Of a stretch of DNA of 64,000 nt, positions 35,559-44,836 are shown piece by piece. Position 1 is the stretch's first letter, and every line of letters begins with the position of its first letter. The notes under the pieces are model-generated. The model searched no databases. It worked only from the letters and a program-made list of their open reading frames with translations, and was not told where the DNA came from. The DNA comes from Gammaproteobacteria bacterium (GTDB lineage Bacteria; Pseudomonadota; Gammaproteobacteria; Pseudomonadales; Azotimanducaceae): NCBI GenBank assembly GCA_026707735.1, contig JAPOWH010000024.1:1-64000 (forward strand). The letters are read 5' to 3'. Both the position numbers and the translations under genes were made by a program.

Positions 35559-36818
35559 GTGATCATGAAGATCTGCGCTATTGGATTTTGCGTGCTAATT
35601 GCGCTGGGGCTTACAGCTTGTGGCGGTGGCGATTCTCCGCCCCCCGATCCGGCCCCTAGCGAACCTCCTTCTGGGTTAGAGCCAACCCAGCAGCCAACGG
35701 GATTGACCACTGCTGCAAGTGCATGTGACGATGGAGAAGCAGGAGATTTCGCCTGTGACAGCATCGCTTTGCTGAGTCGAATTTCGCTGGACACGATGGA
35801 TGGTGCATCGGGCAACGACGTGTGGGGATGGGTTGATCCGGTTACAGATCGTGAATATGCCCTGATGGGCATGGACAACGGCACAGCATTCGTAGATGTG
35901 ACTGAACCCGAAGACCCGGTTTTTCTCGGGCGTTTGCCTACGCAAACTCGCAGCTCGGCTTGGAGAGACATCAAGGTCTACAAAGACCATAGTTACATCG
36001 TCGCTGACGGCGCTGGAGCCCATGGAATGCAAATCTTCGATCTCACCCGATTGCGTGACCAGGTTGCGGCGCAGGAGTTTCTTGCCGATCATGTTTACGT
36101 AGAGTTCGGAAACGCACACAATCTTGCGATCAATGAAGATTCAGGATTCGCATTTGCCGTAGGCTCCAATACATGTGCCGGTGGATTGCACATGATTGAT
36201 TTGAGAATACCAATCAATCCAATGTTCATGGGATGCCATACGGTCGGCCATACTCACGACACGCAATGTGTTGTCTACGACGGCCCCGATTCACGGTATC
36301 AGAGCAAGGAGATTTGCTTCAGCTCAAACTACGGAGAATTCGATATCGTTGATGTCAGCAGCAAGTCGTCGCCTATTGTGCTCAGCTCTTCTACCTATGA
36401 CGATCTAGGCATTGTCCATCAAGGCTGGTTGACGGAGGATCATCGGTTCTTTCTCTTGGGCGACGAATTTGACGAAAGCACCTACGGGGTCAACACTCGA
36501 ACTCATGTGTTTGATGTATCTGACCTTGAGGCCCCGCTCTATGTTTACGCATACGAGCATGACACTAAGGCTACAGATCACAACTTGTACGTTTTGGGAA
36601 ATTGAGTGTTTGAAGCGAACTACAGCGTAGGTCTGCAGGTATTGGAGTTCGCCGATCTCTCAAGACAAGACTTGGAAACAATTGCGTCATTCGACACATA
36701 CCCGGATCACGACAACTCTACGTTTGTTGGAGCCTGGAGCGTCTATCCCTACTTGCCATCAGGTGTGATCCTAGTCAGCGACATTGACAATGGTCTGTTT
36801 GTACTCGAGTTCGAGTGA
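35559..36818 (+). pseudogene. Choice-of-anchor B type lipoprotein, interrupted by in-frame TGA
   Basis: An exported lipoprotein (lipobox LTAC after a hydrophobic leader) with a proline-rich linker and a beta-propeller-like repeat domain of the choice-of-anchor B family: DVWGWVDP, YALMGMDNGTAFVDVTEP, HTHDTQCVVYDGPD and DHNLYVLGN. A TGA stop at 36603-36605 ends the first 348 codons. The same frame then continues as VFEANYSVGLQVLEFADLS to FVLEFE and a final stop at 36818, which is the normal C-terminus of the family. A CGA-to-TGA change would explain it. Other genes in the window end in TGA, so the code is standard. It is either a recent pseudogene or a sequencing error. The start is GTG 35559 or ATG 35565. 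Confidence 0.8.
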
Positions 36819-37271
36819 TGGATTGGCTCTTGGAGCTTGAATTTGCGTTATTAGGAGCACTCGAACACTCGTAGTCCTGATTCGCGTTGGTGCGCAGCCG
36901 CAGTGCGTGTGTTCTGTCGTATTGCAGCATTGCGACGGTTCCGCCTAGCCGAATTTCGTTCATTGCGTACGCGACACTAGATTGTTTACATCCAATCAGT
37001 ATGTGGACGACACCTATACGAAGGGGATTGGCATTTGTTGTGGCGTGTTTGTCGAGGCGATTCCACCATGCGAAGAGATTTTGACTTGGGACGCCCATTA
37101 CCAATGCCTGCATTCGTAAACGTTGACGGCTACGGCTTCCTGTTGTATTGTCGACAATGGAGTCGTCGGCTTAGCAATGGGCGAAGTACACTTTAAATAA
37201 AGCCATTGCCTTTAAAGCAATCTAACAAAACTCTCGCAGAATCGGTTTGCCAGTCTACACTTGAGCATTCA
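36819..37271. other. Intergenic stretch, no supported gene
   Basis: 453 bases between the broken lipoprotein gene and the first thioredoxin-fold gene. A minus-strand open frame (36775-37113) shows no recognisable family and runs into the lipoprotein gene. A short inverted repeat GCAATGG (37174-37180) / CCATTGC (37203-37209) lies about 60 bases before the next start and could be part of its control region. Confidence 0.5.
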
Positions 37272-38480
37272 ATGTCAGAAATCCAAAACCAATCCGCTGA
37301 GGCAACACTCGAATCAATTCTGAAGAAAATCGGATCAATTAAATTCGAAGCGCCCTACAAAATTGCCGGACCCACTGACGATGACGACGAGAACGAAGTT
37401 TGGGTAAGAGAAAGAGCCATACTGCTGAGACATGTATACGAGTGCTATCCGCAACACGAAGCAGCGTTGTCGTGTCTCTATCAACACAGTCAACTCGAAC
37501 GTAGCCAACCGTTTCTGTTTGCAGAGACGAAGGATGAGTTGAGCGCGAACGACTTCACGCCAACAGGTCTGTACCGAAAATTCAATCCAAAATTTGATCC
37601 AAACGATAAGGAATATCTGGATGAGTTCAGACGAGCGTCAATACCAATTCTTGAACAGCACGACGTGAGAGCCAACAATATTCTGTCTTCTTACCCTAAT
37701 TCTGGTATAGCTGAATGGGCATATAGGCATTGGATTAGCCGCCACGGCACGAAATTGCTAAACACTACCAGTAACGATACGAAAGAATTCGAGCTCCTAG
37801 TCGAGGAACTGTTGCAGACAGTGGAGAACCACTTGGAATACAGTCAGATTGAACGTACTTCAATTGAGCCGGCTGACGACTACTACGGTTTTGGTTCTCG
37901 TCAATCCGTACAGTTCTTGCTTCATGCGGTTGACGCATTTGAGGCGAAAGGGAGAAGTGCCCAATCTGCGCTGCTCAACAGAATATCTGATATGTTTCCA
38001 GATGATGAAGAAGTCGCAAACTATACATTCAAGTTCAATTTGTTCAACAAACCATGGGAGCTAGAGTTCAAGGATCTTGTGAGTGGCAAAAGGATTAGTA
38101 TTCGAGACTATCTGGGCAAAGTCGTTATCGTAGATTTCTGGGCTACGTGGTGCAAACCCTGCCTCGCCTTCGTTCCCCAAATGAAGAAAATCCTGCTAGA
38201 GTATGGGGACGACGTTAAGGTGATTGGCGTCTCGAGTGACGACTTGGGAGTTGGTGAGCAAGCGACCTCAGAACAACGGCGTAATTTGAAAACACAGGTT
38301 GTCGAGTGTGCAGCCAAACACGGTATGGATTGGCCAATCCATCTCAGCCACGAACTTCATGACAAGCTGCAAATTATGTCGATACCCACCGTGTTTGTCG
38401 TTGACAAACAGGGAATTATTCGGTCGCTCAATGCTCGCGCAACTCTCGCAAAGACAGTGCAGGACTTGTTGACGGAATGA
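37272..38480 (+). CDS. Two-domain TlpA-like thioredoxin-fold protein, copy 1
   Basis: About 402 residues. The C-terminal third (about 260-400) is a TlpA/ResA-like thioredoxin domain with VDFWATWCKPCLAF (active site WCKPC) and the cis-Pro loop MSIPTVFVVD. The N-terminal roughly 250 residues are helical, acidic and of no family I recognise. There is no signal peptide, so the protein appears cytoplasmic, whereas TlpA proteins are normally periplasmic. I chose ATG 37272 because the sequence before it (GCATTCA) matches that before the start of its paralogue (GCACTCA) and both proteins then begin MS-IQ-QS. It is a tandem duplicate of the next gene. Confidence 0.82.
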   Translation: MSEIQNQSAEATLESILKKIGSIKFEAPYKIAGPTDDDDENEVWVRERAILLRHVYECYPQHEAALSCLYQHSQLERSQPFLFAETKDELSANDFTPTGLYRKFNPKFDPNDKEYLDEFRRASIPILEQHDVRANNILSSYPNSGIAEWAYRHWISRHGTKLLNTTSNDTKEFELLVEELLQTVENHLEYSQIERTSIEPADDYYGFGSRQSVQFLLHAVDAFEAKGRSAQSALLNRISDMFPDDEEVANYTFKFNLFNKPWELEFKDLVSGKRISIRDYLGKVVIVDFWATWCKPCLAFVPQMKKILLEYGDDVKVIGVSSDDLGVGEQATSEQRRNLKTQVVECAAKHGMDWPIHLSHELHDKLQIMSIPTVFVVDKQGIIRSLNARATLAKTVQDLLTE

Positions 38481-38697
38481 ATTCCAGCACTTTTGTGGCC
38501 AGATGGCGAGTCTCGAGTTAACAAGACCGGACGTCTCAATTGGTGGTAGATCGCATGAATGATTTGAGGAATTTTGGGTTGGTGAGTTGGCTCGGCAGGG
38601 GAATGCAGCAAGGTTGAGATCGACCAATGGTAGGCCATTGCGAACAAGGGAAGTTTGATTCATTGGCTACTTTCCCAGTCAGCGTAGGGAGCACTCA

Positions 38698-39897
38698 ATG
38701 AGCGATATTCAAAGCCAATCCTCGAAAGCAACACTTGACGCAATTCTGGAGAAAATCGGGCCAATCAAGTTCAAACCGCCACTGAACCTGGCGGGTCCAC
38801 ACGACACTGACGAGGAGAACGAAGTGTGGGCTAGGGAAAAAGCCATTCAATTCAGAAATGTCTTCGAGCGCTATCCCGATCACGAAGCCGCGCTCTCGTG
38901 TCTAGAACAACATGCTGAACTGGAAATGGAACAATCGTTTCTGTTTGCGAAGGTACATGACGACTTGGATGCGAAAAAATTCAAATTGTCAGGGTTATAC
39001 CGCCGCTTTGACTTCAATAACGAGAAATACATTCAGGAGTGGAGACGAGCGACGAAACCGATTCGTGAGCGACAAGACGCGAGAGCTGCCGAAATCTTGT
39101 CAAAGAACGCTGACCTTGGCATAGCAGAATGGGCATTCAACCACTTAATCAGAAAGCAGGGAATGAAGCTGCTAGAAATGAGGCGAGGCAATATCAAGAA
39201 AATCGAGTCATTGATCGAGGAACTCACGCAGACAATTGAGCATTACTTGGCCTTTAGACAAAGGAAACACACGTCGATTGAGCCGTTTGATGGATATTAC
39301 GAATTCGGTTGCATTCAATCCGTAAATTTTCTGATTAGTGCCGTTGACGAATTGGAGCCGAGAGGCAGGAGTGCCCAAGCTGCACTGCTCAACAAAATAT
39401 GCGACATGTTTCCCGGCAACGAGCAGATCGCAAAGTACGACTTCAAATTCAATTCATTCGAGGAACCTCTTGAGCTAGAGTTCGAGGATTTGGTGAGCGG
39501 GGAAAGCATCAATATTCGAGACTATCGGGGCAAGATCGTACTTCTAGATTTCTGGGCCACATGGTGCCAACCTTGCCTCGCTTTTGTTCCCTACATGAAG
39601 AAGATTGTGTCACGCTACTCCAACGATGTAAGAGTGATCGGCATATCGAATGACGATGCTGGAATCGGCGTCCAAGCATCAGAGGATCAACGCCGGAAGG
39701 TGGAAGCGATGGTAACGGAATGTGCAGCAAAACACGGCATGGATTGGCCCATACTTCTCGATTGGAAATTCCACGATAAATGGCACATAACTGGGATACC
39801 TACCATTTTTGTGGTGGATCGCCGCGGCATCCTGCGCTCTCTTAATGCTTATACAACACTTGCAAAAACGGTGCGCAAGTTGCTGAAAGAGCGATAG
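38698..39897 (+). CDS. Two-domain TlpA-like thioredoxin-fold protein, copy 2
   Basis: 399 residues, a close paralogue of the preceding gene along its whole length: the N-terminal MSDIQSQSSKATLDAILEKI, the acidic block DTDEENEVWAREKAI, and the C-terminal thioredoxin domain with VLLDFWATWCQPCLAF (WCQPC) and TGIPTIFVVD. AGGGAGC about 6 bases before the ATG supports the start. It also lacks a signal peptide. The two copies differ in the active-site dipeptide (KP versus QP). The 217 bases between the copies carry no gene. A role as a reductase or sensor with an attached helical domain is inference only. Confidence 0.82.
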   Translation: MSDIQSQSSKATLDAILEKIGPIKFKPPLNLAGPHDTDEENEVWAREKAIQFRNVFERYPDHEAALSCLEQHAELEMEQSFLFAKVHDDLDAKKFKLSGLYRRFDFNNEKYIQEWRRATKPIRERQDARAAEILSKNADLGIAEWAFNHLIRKQGMKLLEMRRGNIKKIESLIEELTQTIEHYLAFRQRKHTSIEPFDGYYEFGCIQSVNFLISAVDELEPRGRSAQAALLNKICDMFPGNEQIAKYDFKFNSFEEPLELEFEDLVSGESINIRDYRGKIVLLDFWATWCQPCLAFVPYMKKIVSRYSNDVRVIGISNDDAGIGVQASEDQRRKVEAMVTECAAKHGMDWPILLDWKFHDKWHITGIPTIFVVDRRGILRSLNAYTTLAKTVRKLLKER

Positions 39898-39992
39898 ATA
39901 AACGACGACACTCCATGAATTGAGTTGTCGTAGTCGTGGCGTCCAGACACAATTAGCTATTACCTACTAATTTGCTTGAGGATTGCAGAACT

Positions 39993-40922
39993 ATGAAGTT
40001 TGGTGCACAGGTTACCTGCTATAGGAACACTTGGGAGAGCATTCGCCAAGTCGTGAGTGTATTGGAGCAAGGGCCATGGGACAGCATTTGGTTTCCCGAC
40101 CATTTTCTGCCACCGCCTGGAAGAAAGGAAGAAGAGCATCTTGCTGCGCACGAAGGTTTTACTTTGATTTCTGCGGTGGCCGGCATCACCAATCGATTGA
40201 AATTGGGCCACCTCGTATTGGGCAATACCTACCGCAATCCGGCCTTGGTCGCCAAGATGGCAACAACTATCGATCAGATTTCAAATGGTCGATTTGTACT
40301 GGGTATCGGAGCGTCGTGGTTCAAGCGAGAACACGAAGCTTACGGATGGAAATTCCCATCCATGCGAGAACGACAAGACCGACTTGAGGAAGCTTGCTCA
40401 CTCCTTCGCCAAATGCTCTACTCTGAAAGCCCAGTTACCCACCAGGGTCGGTATTACGCTTTGGACGACGCACCGTTATCGCCGGGCAGTATTCAAGATC
40501 CAGCTATCCCCATTCTCGTAGGCGGAACTGGCGAGAAGCGCACATTGAGGACGCTGGCGATGTATGGCGACGTGATGAACCTAGATGGCTGGGCTGGAGG
40601 ACCAATGACTGCCCAGTACTTTCATCACAAAGTTGGTGTGCTGAACGCGCATTGTGAGCGAGCCGGCAGAGATCCTGGAGACATACGGCACACGGTGCTA
40701 ATGCCAACCATGGTGTCCGACGACAAAGCGAGCATTCAAGCTTTCATTCAGGGCAGACGATTGGGCGAAGGTACGGCCGCGGGTTCCAAGAGCTTCGTGA
40801 TTGACCGCATCGGAGAGATTGTTGAGGCCGGTGCAGACGAAATCATGATTGGGGGCCTACCCACGGAAAACGTCGAGCAGTTTTCCTTTGTCGCAGACGA
40901 GGTTCTCAGTTCGTTCCGATAG
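39993..40922 (+). CDS. LLM class (luciferase-like) flavin-dependent oxidoreductase 1
   Basis: About 309 residues, a TIM-barrel bacterial-luciferase-like monooxygenase. Family features are the N-terminal KFGAQVT strand, WFPDHF (about 33), LGHLVLGNTYRNPALVAKM (about 68-86), ATTIDQISNGRFVLGIGASW (about 87-106) and VPILVGG-like IPILVGGTGEKR (about 168). It uses FMN or F420. F420 use is suggested by family naming only, since few gammaproteobacteria are known to make F420. I chose ATG 39993; an in-frame TTG lies at 39972. It is convergent with the PhyH gene next to it. Confidence 0.88.
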   Translation: MKFGAQVTCYRNTWESIRQVVSVLEQGPWDSIWFPDHFLPPPGRKEEEHLAAHEGFTLISAVAGITNRLKLGHLVLGNTYRNPALVAKMATTIDQISNGRFVLGIGASWFKREHEAYGWKFPSMRERQDRLEEACSLLRQMLYSESPVTHQGRYYALDDAPLSPGSIQDPAIPILVGGTGEKRTLRTLAMYGDVMNLDGWAGGPMTAQYFHHKVGVLNAHCERAGRDPGDIRHTVLMPTMVSDDKASIQAFIQGRRLGEGTAAGSKSFVIDRIGEIVEAGADEIMIGGLPTENVEQFSFVADEVLSSFR

Positions 40923-40933
40923 CGAAGACGTGA

Positions 40934-42151
40934 CTAGTAGCCCGATGACTGCTCGTTGCTTTGGGGATTAACTGCTTCTGTCAATTCCTTATCTGCCGCA
41001 ATTACAGTGTTCCCAATTCGGTTCAGCATCAAGCTTTCGATTTCGTAGAACTCTCGCTGTGACAACTGATCGACGACCGAGCTTTTCAAGTATTGTCGAT
41101 AGGAAGCTGTTGTGTCGAAGAACGGCATCATGAAGTGTGGAATGATCGCCTGTAGCATGGCTCCTCGCAGCTTGTTCGAACGGTTCACACCCGCGCGGTG
41201 CCAGGTTCTGGCATCGTAGAGAATGATGCTTCCTGCGGGGGCGTCCACAATGTCCGCTTCTGGACCGTTGTACGGCAAACCGTTTTCCTTGCGATAGCCA
41301 CGCGGGAAATACATCGTGCCAGTGCCCCATTCGGAGGGCGGCCCTCGATGCAGCTTGCTGGAACCCAATTTGAAAGCTGTTGCGCCTCCTTCTTTAGTGA
41401 ATGGAGAGATGCAGATGTTTCGCTGGACGCCAAGTACAAGCTCCGGCGCCTCATGTACGGGGATTCGACCATCGGTTTCCCCGCGAGCGATTCCCCAAAG
41501 ATAGGGGAAGTCTGAGTGCCAGCCTTGCACATCCCGTTCCCCATCGTCCGGCGGCAGGATTGCAAGACTTGGGGAGTGAGCGAATCTAATCTGGTTCGTA
41601 CCCATGAATTGCCGGGTGACCCATAGCGATACAGGTTCCGCGGCGGTTTGACCGACTGCTACGTGCTGGGAAATGGGATTGTGCCGGTTGGGCACGCTCT
41701 GTCCTTCGTATTTTTCGGTTCCCGAGACCTTTTCGAGTCCATCGACCACTTCTGGTCTAAGGATCGCCGACATGCACACCCACCCATGCTCGTGCATGTG
41801 GTTGAGATAGGAGGAAGGTAGTTGATCTGGACCTCTAACGACACTCAGTTCGTACGCTTTACCGCTTGGGTCGTCATCTTGTGTAACGAGTTCGCCGCGA
41901 TGGGTTGCGTTGACCTTTCCCGATGCGCACGGAGCAAGAGTGACTGTCTCTCCGCTTGCCACATGACGAAACTTCCGTCCATCGTCGAGGGATTCCCAGA
42001 CAATTTGATCGTCGCCCACACAAGAAATGCACAATTCGCGATCTTCGTTTACGCCTAGGTAGGCTCCATCCTCAAACTCCAAGAAGTAGAAGAATCGTTC
42101 GGGATGTTCGAATTTTGTAACCGTCTCGGCAAATTGTTCTTCGATTGGCAT
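40934..42151 (-). CDS. Phytanoyl-CoA dioxygenase family protein (canonical HxD)
   Basis: A 405-residue Fe(II)/2-oxoglutarate oxygenase. The iron ligands are intact: HSD in GWHSDFPYLW (about 213-222) and the distal His in RTWHRAGVNRS (about 319-329). An N-terminal extension of about 110 residues (beta-rich, FYFLEFEDGAYLG) precedes the core. It is the third gene of a thiolase-like/DUF35/PhyH run, 15 bases after DUF35, so it probably hydroxylates an intermediate handled by those proteins. It gives a useful contrast with the HxG protein at 32.8 kb. Confidence 0.86.
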   Translation of the reverse strand: MPIEEQFAETVTKFEHPERFFYFLEFEDGAYLGVNEDRELCISCVGDDQIVWESLDDGRKFRHVASGETVTLAPCASGKVNATHRGELVTQDDDPSGKAYELSVVRGPDQLPSSYLNHMHEHGWVCMSAILRPEVVDGLEKVSGTEKYEGQSVPNRHNPISQHVAVGQTAAEPVSLWVTRQFMGTNQIRFAHSPSLAILPPDDGERDVQGWHSDFPYLWGIARGETDGRIPVHEAPELVLGVQRNICISPFTKEGGATAFKLGSSKLHRGPPSEWGTGTMYFPRGYRKENGLPYNGPEADIVDAPAGSIILYDARTWHRAGVNRSNKLRGAMLQAIIPHFMMPFFDTTASYRQYLKSSVVDQLSQREFYEIESLMLNRIGNTVIAADKELTEAVNPQSNEQSSGY

Positions 42152-42166
42152 AGTCTGTAGTTTCCT

Positions 42167-42610
42167 CTACTGCTGTTCGCTGACCCGCCACTGCACTAGC
42201 GTGTAGGGATTTTCAGCGTCGGCATGGTGTTCAAACACCGCCTCAACCGATCCGCCGATCTTCACTTCCTGTAGCGGATCTCCTAGAAGGTTACCCACCA
42301 TTCGAGCACCGTCGTGATTGGGAAACTCGACCAATACAACGATGTAGGGACCTTGTTCGGCCAGTGCTGGGTGAACGGGGTGCCAAACTCGTTCATAGCT
42401 ATAGATGCGACCATGAGGAAGGATTTCCTCGAAAACGAGGTTTTCGCTGCAACAGTTGTGACAGGTCCACTCAGGACCCCATTGATAGGTGCCACAGTCA
42501 GAACATCTTTGAAGTACCAGCCTATTCTCGGCTGCGGCCTTCCAATACGGTGCATCCAGTCCGTCAGGTGACGGGACCGGTCGAGGCAATCCAGGATTGA
42601 GATAGCTCAT
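42167..42610 (-). CDS. DUF35 / Zn-ribbon OB-fold protein
   Basis: A 147-residue acyl-CoA-associated protein: an N-terminal rubredoxin-like zinc ribbon (CSDCGTYQWGPEWTCHNC, about residues 36-53) and a C-terminal OB-fold (GRIYSYERVWHP, YIVVLVEF). Such proteins partner thiolase-like enzymes, as in steroid side-chain aldolases where DUF35 is required for activity. Its start overlaps the stop of the thiolase-like gene (ATGA), which supports a complex of the two. Confidence 0.9.
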   Translation of the reverse strand: MSYLNPGLPRPVPSPDGLDAPYWKAAAENRLVLQRCSDCGTYQWGPEWTCHNCCSENLVFEEILPHGRIYSYERVWHPVHPALAEQGPYIVVLVEFPNHDGARMVGNLLGDPLQEVKIGGSVEAVFEHHADAENPYTLVQWRVSEQQ

Positions 42611-43785
42611 AGTGTAGCCTCGGACCCGAAAATCGACGAGCTCACTGGTGTGACCATTGGTCCGGATGCGACAAGCGAGACTTCCACATTGGGCACTTGA
42701 TTCGTGGATTCTCCCCGCAATTGCCGAACTGCTTCAATGTTCAATCCCAGCCCGTGCATGTAGCACTCAGCCAAATTACCGCCGCTAGTGTTGATTGGCA
42801 TTCGTCCCTTCGGAGCGATTAGATTTTCTTTGGTGAAGAACGTGTTGCATTCGTCGGGTTCGCAGAATTGGTGCTCGACGATGCTCATGAGCACGCCTCC
42901 AGTGAAGTTCTCGTAGATTTGCGCGACGTCAACATCGCTCGGCCCTACTTGCGCCATGTCGTAGAGTCTTGGAACGGTGGTCTTGAAGGTCGAAGTCGCA
43001 TAGTCCGGCGTGTTGTGTGCGGAAGCGCCGGCACGATAATGCGAGCCAGAGACCGCACTGAGAATATAAGTCGGTGTATGCGGGAAATCTCTTGCTCGTT
43101 CGGCGGGCACCAGCACCATGGCGGCTGCCCCATCGTTTTCCTGACAGCAGTCAAACAAATGAAACGGTTCCACGATCCAACGCGACGCATCGTATTTCTC
43201 TTCGTCTAGCGGACGTCCATGCATGACCGCTCGGGGATTGTTTTGCGCGTGGTGGTATGAAGCAAGCGAAATCGCGCGAAGAGCTTCTTGCTTTACGCTG
43301 TGGTCGTGCATGAAGCGATTGACCTTCATGGCGAACGACTGCGCAGGGGACATTAATCCATAGGGTATTGTCAAAGCGCCAGCGCCCGCAACGGCGTTGC
43401 TGCGAGGTCCCTGTCCGAAACGTCCGAATTGGCCCTGAGCCAGAGCTCGAAACACAACAACGCATTCCGCCATGCCAGTCGCAATCGCGGCCGCTGCGTT
43501 GGCAATTGCGCCGGAGCCGCCTCCACCACCGCCTCCCCATTGCATGTTGGAGAATCGCAAATCATTGCATCCCAACGCGTTCGCGAGCCGTGACGGGTCG
43601 CTGCGATCGTTCGAGAAGGAAGCGAATCCGTCTACTTTCTTGGGAGAGATTCCTGCGTCGTTGCAAGCCGAAATTATGGCTTTGAGAGCAAGCTTGAATT
43701 CCGCGTCAGGGGCTTGGCCGCGCTTGTAGTAGGGAGTTTCGCCCACACCTACGACGGCGACTTTGCCGCGAACGGTTCTCTCCAT
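42607..43785 (-). CDS. Thiolase-like / lipid-transfer family protein lacking the N-terminal Cys
   Basis: About 393 residues, thiolase superfamily of the SCP2-thiolase/Ltp type. Where true thiolases carry the acyl-accepting Cys, this protein reads MQWGGGGGGGSGAIANAA (about residues 80-97) with seven consecutive glycines and no Cys. That resembles thiolase-fold aldolases such as Ltp2 rather than a condensing thiolase. The C-terminal glycine-rich loop NTSGGNLAECYMHGLGLN is present. ATG 43785 has GGGAGG about 9 bases upstream; the upstream opening from 43848 would intrude on the MaoC promoter. It is the first gene of the thiolase-DUF35-PhyH run and is divergent from MaoC. Confidence 0.87.
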   Translation of the reverse strand: MERTVRGKVAVVGVGETPYYKRGQAPDAEFKLALKAIISACNDAGISPKKVDGFASFSNDRSDPSRLANALGCNDLRFSNMQWGGGGGGGSGAIANAAAAIATGMAECVVVFRALAQGQFGRFGQGPRSNAVAGAGALTIPYGLMSPAQSFAMKVNRFMHDHSVKQEALRAISLASYHHAQNNPRAVMHGRPLDEEKYDASRWIVEPFHLFDCCQENDGAAAMVLVPAERARDFPHTPTYILSAVSGSHYRAGASAHNTPDYATSTFKTTVPRLYDMAQVGPSDVDVAQIYENFTGGVLMSIVEHQFCEPDECNTFFTKENLIAPKGRMPINTSGGNLAECYMHGLGLNIEAVRQLRGESTNQVPNVEVSLVASGPMVTPVSSSIFGSEATL

Positions 43786-43889
43786 CGTTATGTGCCTCCC
43801 TCGACTGGCGATGCTAATGATGGGTCGGCAAATGACGCAATGACCCACTGCATCTCGATAGAATTGTGGATTTTACGGAATTGATAGTC

Positions 43890-44729
43890 ATGCCAATTGA
43901 TCCCAATGCGGTAGGCGCAACAGGTGGCCCGGTTACACGAAGATGGAGCTCCAAGGATGCATTGTTGTATGCAGTCGGAGTTGGGGCTGGCACGAACGAG
44001 CTGCAATTCACTACCGAGAACACTCGCGGGACGGAGCAGCGCGTACTGCCTACGTTCGCCGTGATCATAGGAGGGGGAGGAGCTCCCATGAACGCAGTGG
44101 GCAGCTTCAATCCAGCGCTCTTGGTTCACGGCGAACAAGCCATTGAGCTCTTCGACGAAATTCCAGTGGACGGTGAAGTCGAAAGCAGGGGAAAGATTGC
44201 GGCGATTTGGGACAAGGGAAATGCCGCAGTGGTCGAAATGGAATCCGAATCTGTTAACACCGCGACGGGGAATCCGATATTCAAGAACAAGTCTTCCATG
44301 TTCATTCGAGGAGAAGGAGGATGGGGCGGAGAACGCGGCTCCGGCGAAAAAGTTGTCTTCCCTGATGCCGAACCTACCCACAAGGTCACCTACGCTACGC
44401 GAGAGGATCAAGCCTTGACCTATCGTTTATCGGGAGATCGCAACCCGTTGCATACCGATCCTGCATTTGCCGCCATGGGCGGATTTGACAAGCCCATCTT
44501 GCACGGTCTGTGCACATACGGGTTCACTGGCAGAGCATTGCTGCATACGCTCTGCGGCGGCGACCCTTCCCGATTTCGTAGCATGACCGGTCGTTTCTCC
44601 CGACCGGTGATTCCCGGCGACAATCTGACCGTATCGATGTGGGTAGATGGGAATCAAGCTTTGTACAGGACGCAGAACGACAGAGGAGACACCGTTTTAG
44701 ATCAGGGAGTTTGCCGATTCGACGCATAG
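43890..44729 (+). CDS. MaoC family enoyl-CoA hydratase (hydratase 2)
   Basis: About 279 residues with two hot-dog domains. The hydratase-2 motif is intact in the C-terminal half: YRLSGDRNPLHTDP (catalytic Asp and His, about 180-193) followed by GFDKPILHGLCTYG. It hydrates trans-2-enoyl-CoA to R-3-hydroxyacyl-CoA. I chose ATG 43890 over GTG 43866. It is divergent from the thiolase-like operon by about 100 bases, so the two transcripts probably share control and act on the same acyl-CoA pathway. Confidence 0.92.
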   Translation: MPIDPNAVGATGGPVTRRWSSKDALLYAVGVGAGTNELQFTTENTRGTEQRVLPTFAVIIGGGGAPMNAVGSFNPALLVHGEQAIELFDEIPVDGEVESRGKIAAIWDKGNAAVVEMESESVNTATGNPIFKNKSSMFIRGEGGWGGERGSGEKVVFPDAEPTHKVTYATREDQALTYRLSGDRNPLHTDPAFAAMGGFDKPILHGLCTYGFTGRALLHTLCGGDPSRFRSMTGRFSRPVIPGDNLTVSMWVDGNQALYRTQNDRGDTVLDQGVCRFDA

Positions 44730-44836
44730 CCAACAAGGTTGGGTTTTGAGCATGCAAGCGCTCCAAAAACTTTCAGCTAGAGTCGATTTTGTCAATTGGT
44801 GTAATAATCTGCGATTCATGATTGCGGAGGTACGCG

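Noticed and set aside
36603..36605. TGA as a selenocysteine codon in the lipoprotein gene
   Set aside because: There is no downstream hairpin that I can support, the family has no redox Cys at this point, and no selenocysteine gene is nearby. A nonsense change is simpler.
36775..37113. 112-codon minus-strand open frame
   Set aside because: It overlaps the end of the lipoprotein gene, lacks a ribosome site and matches no family that I know.
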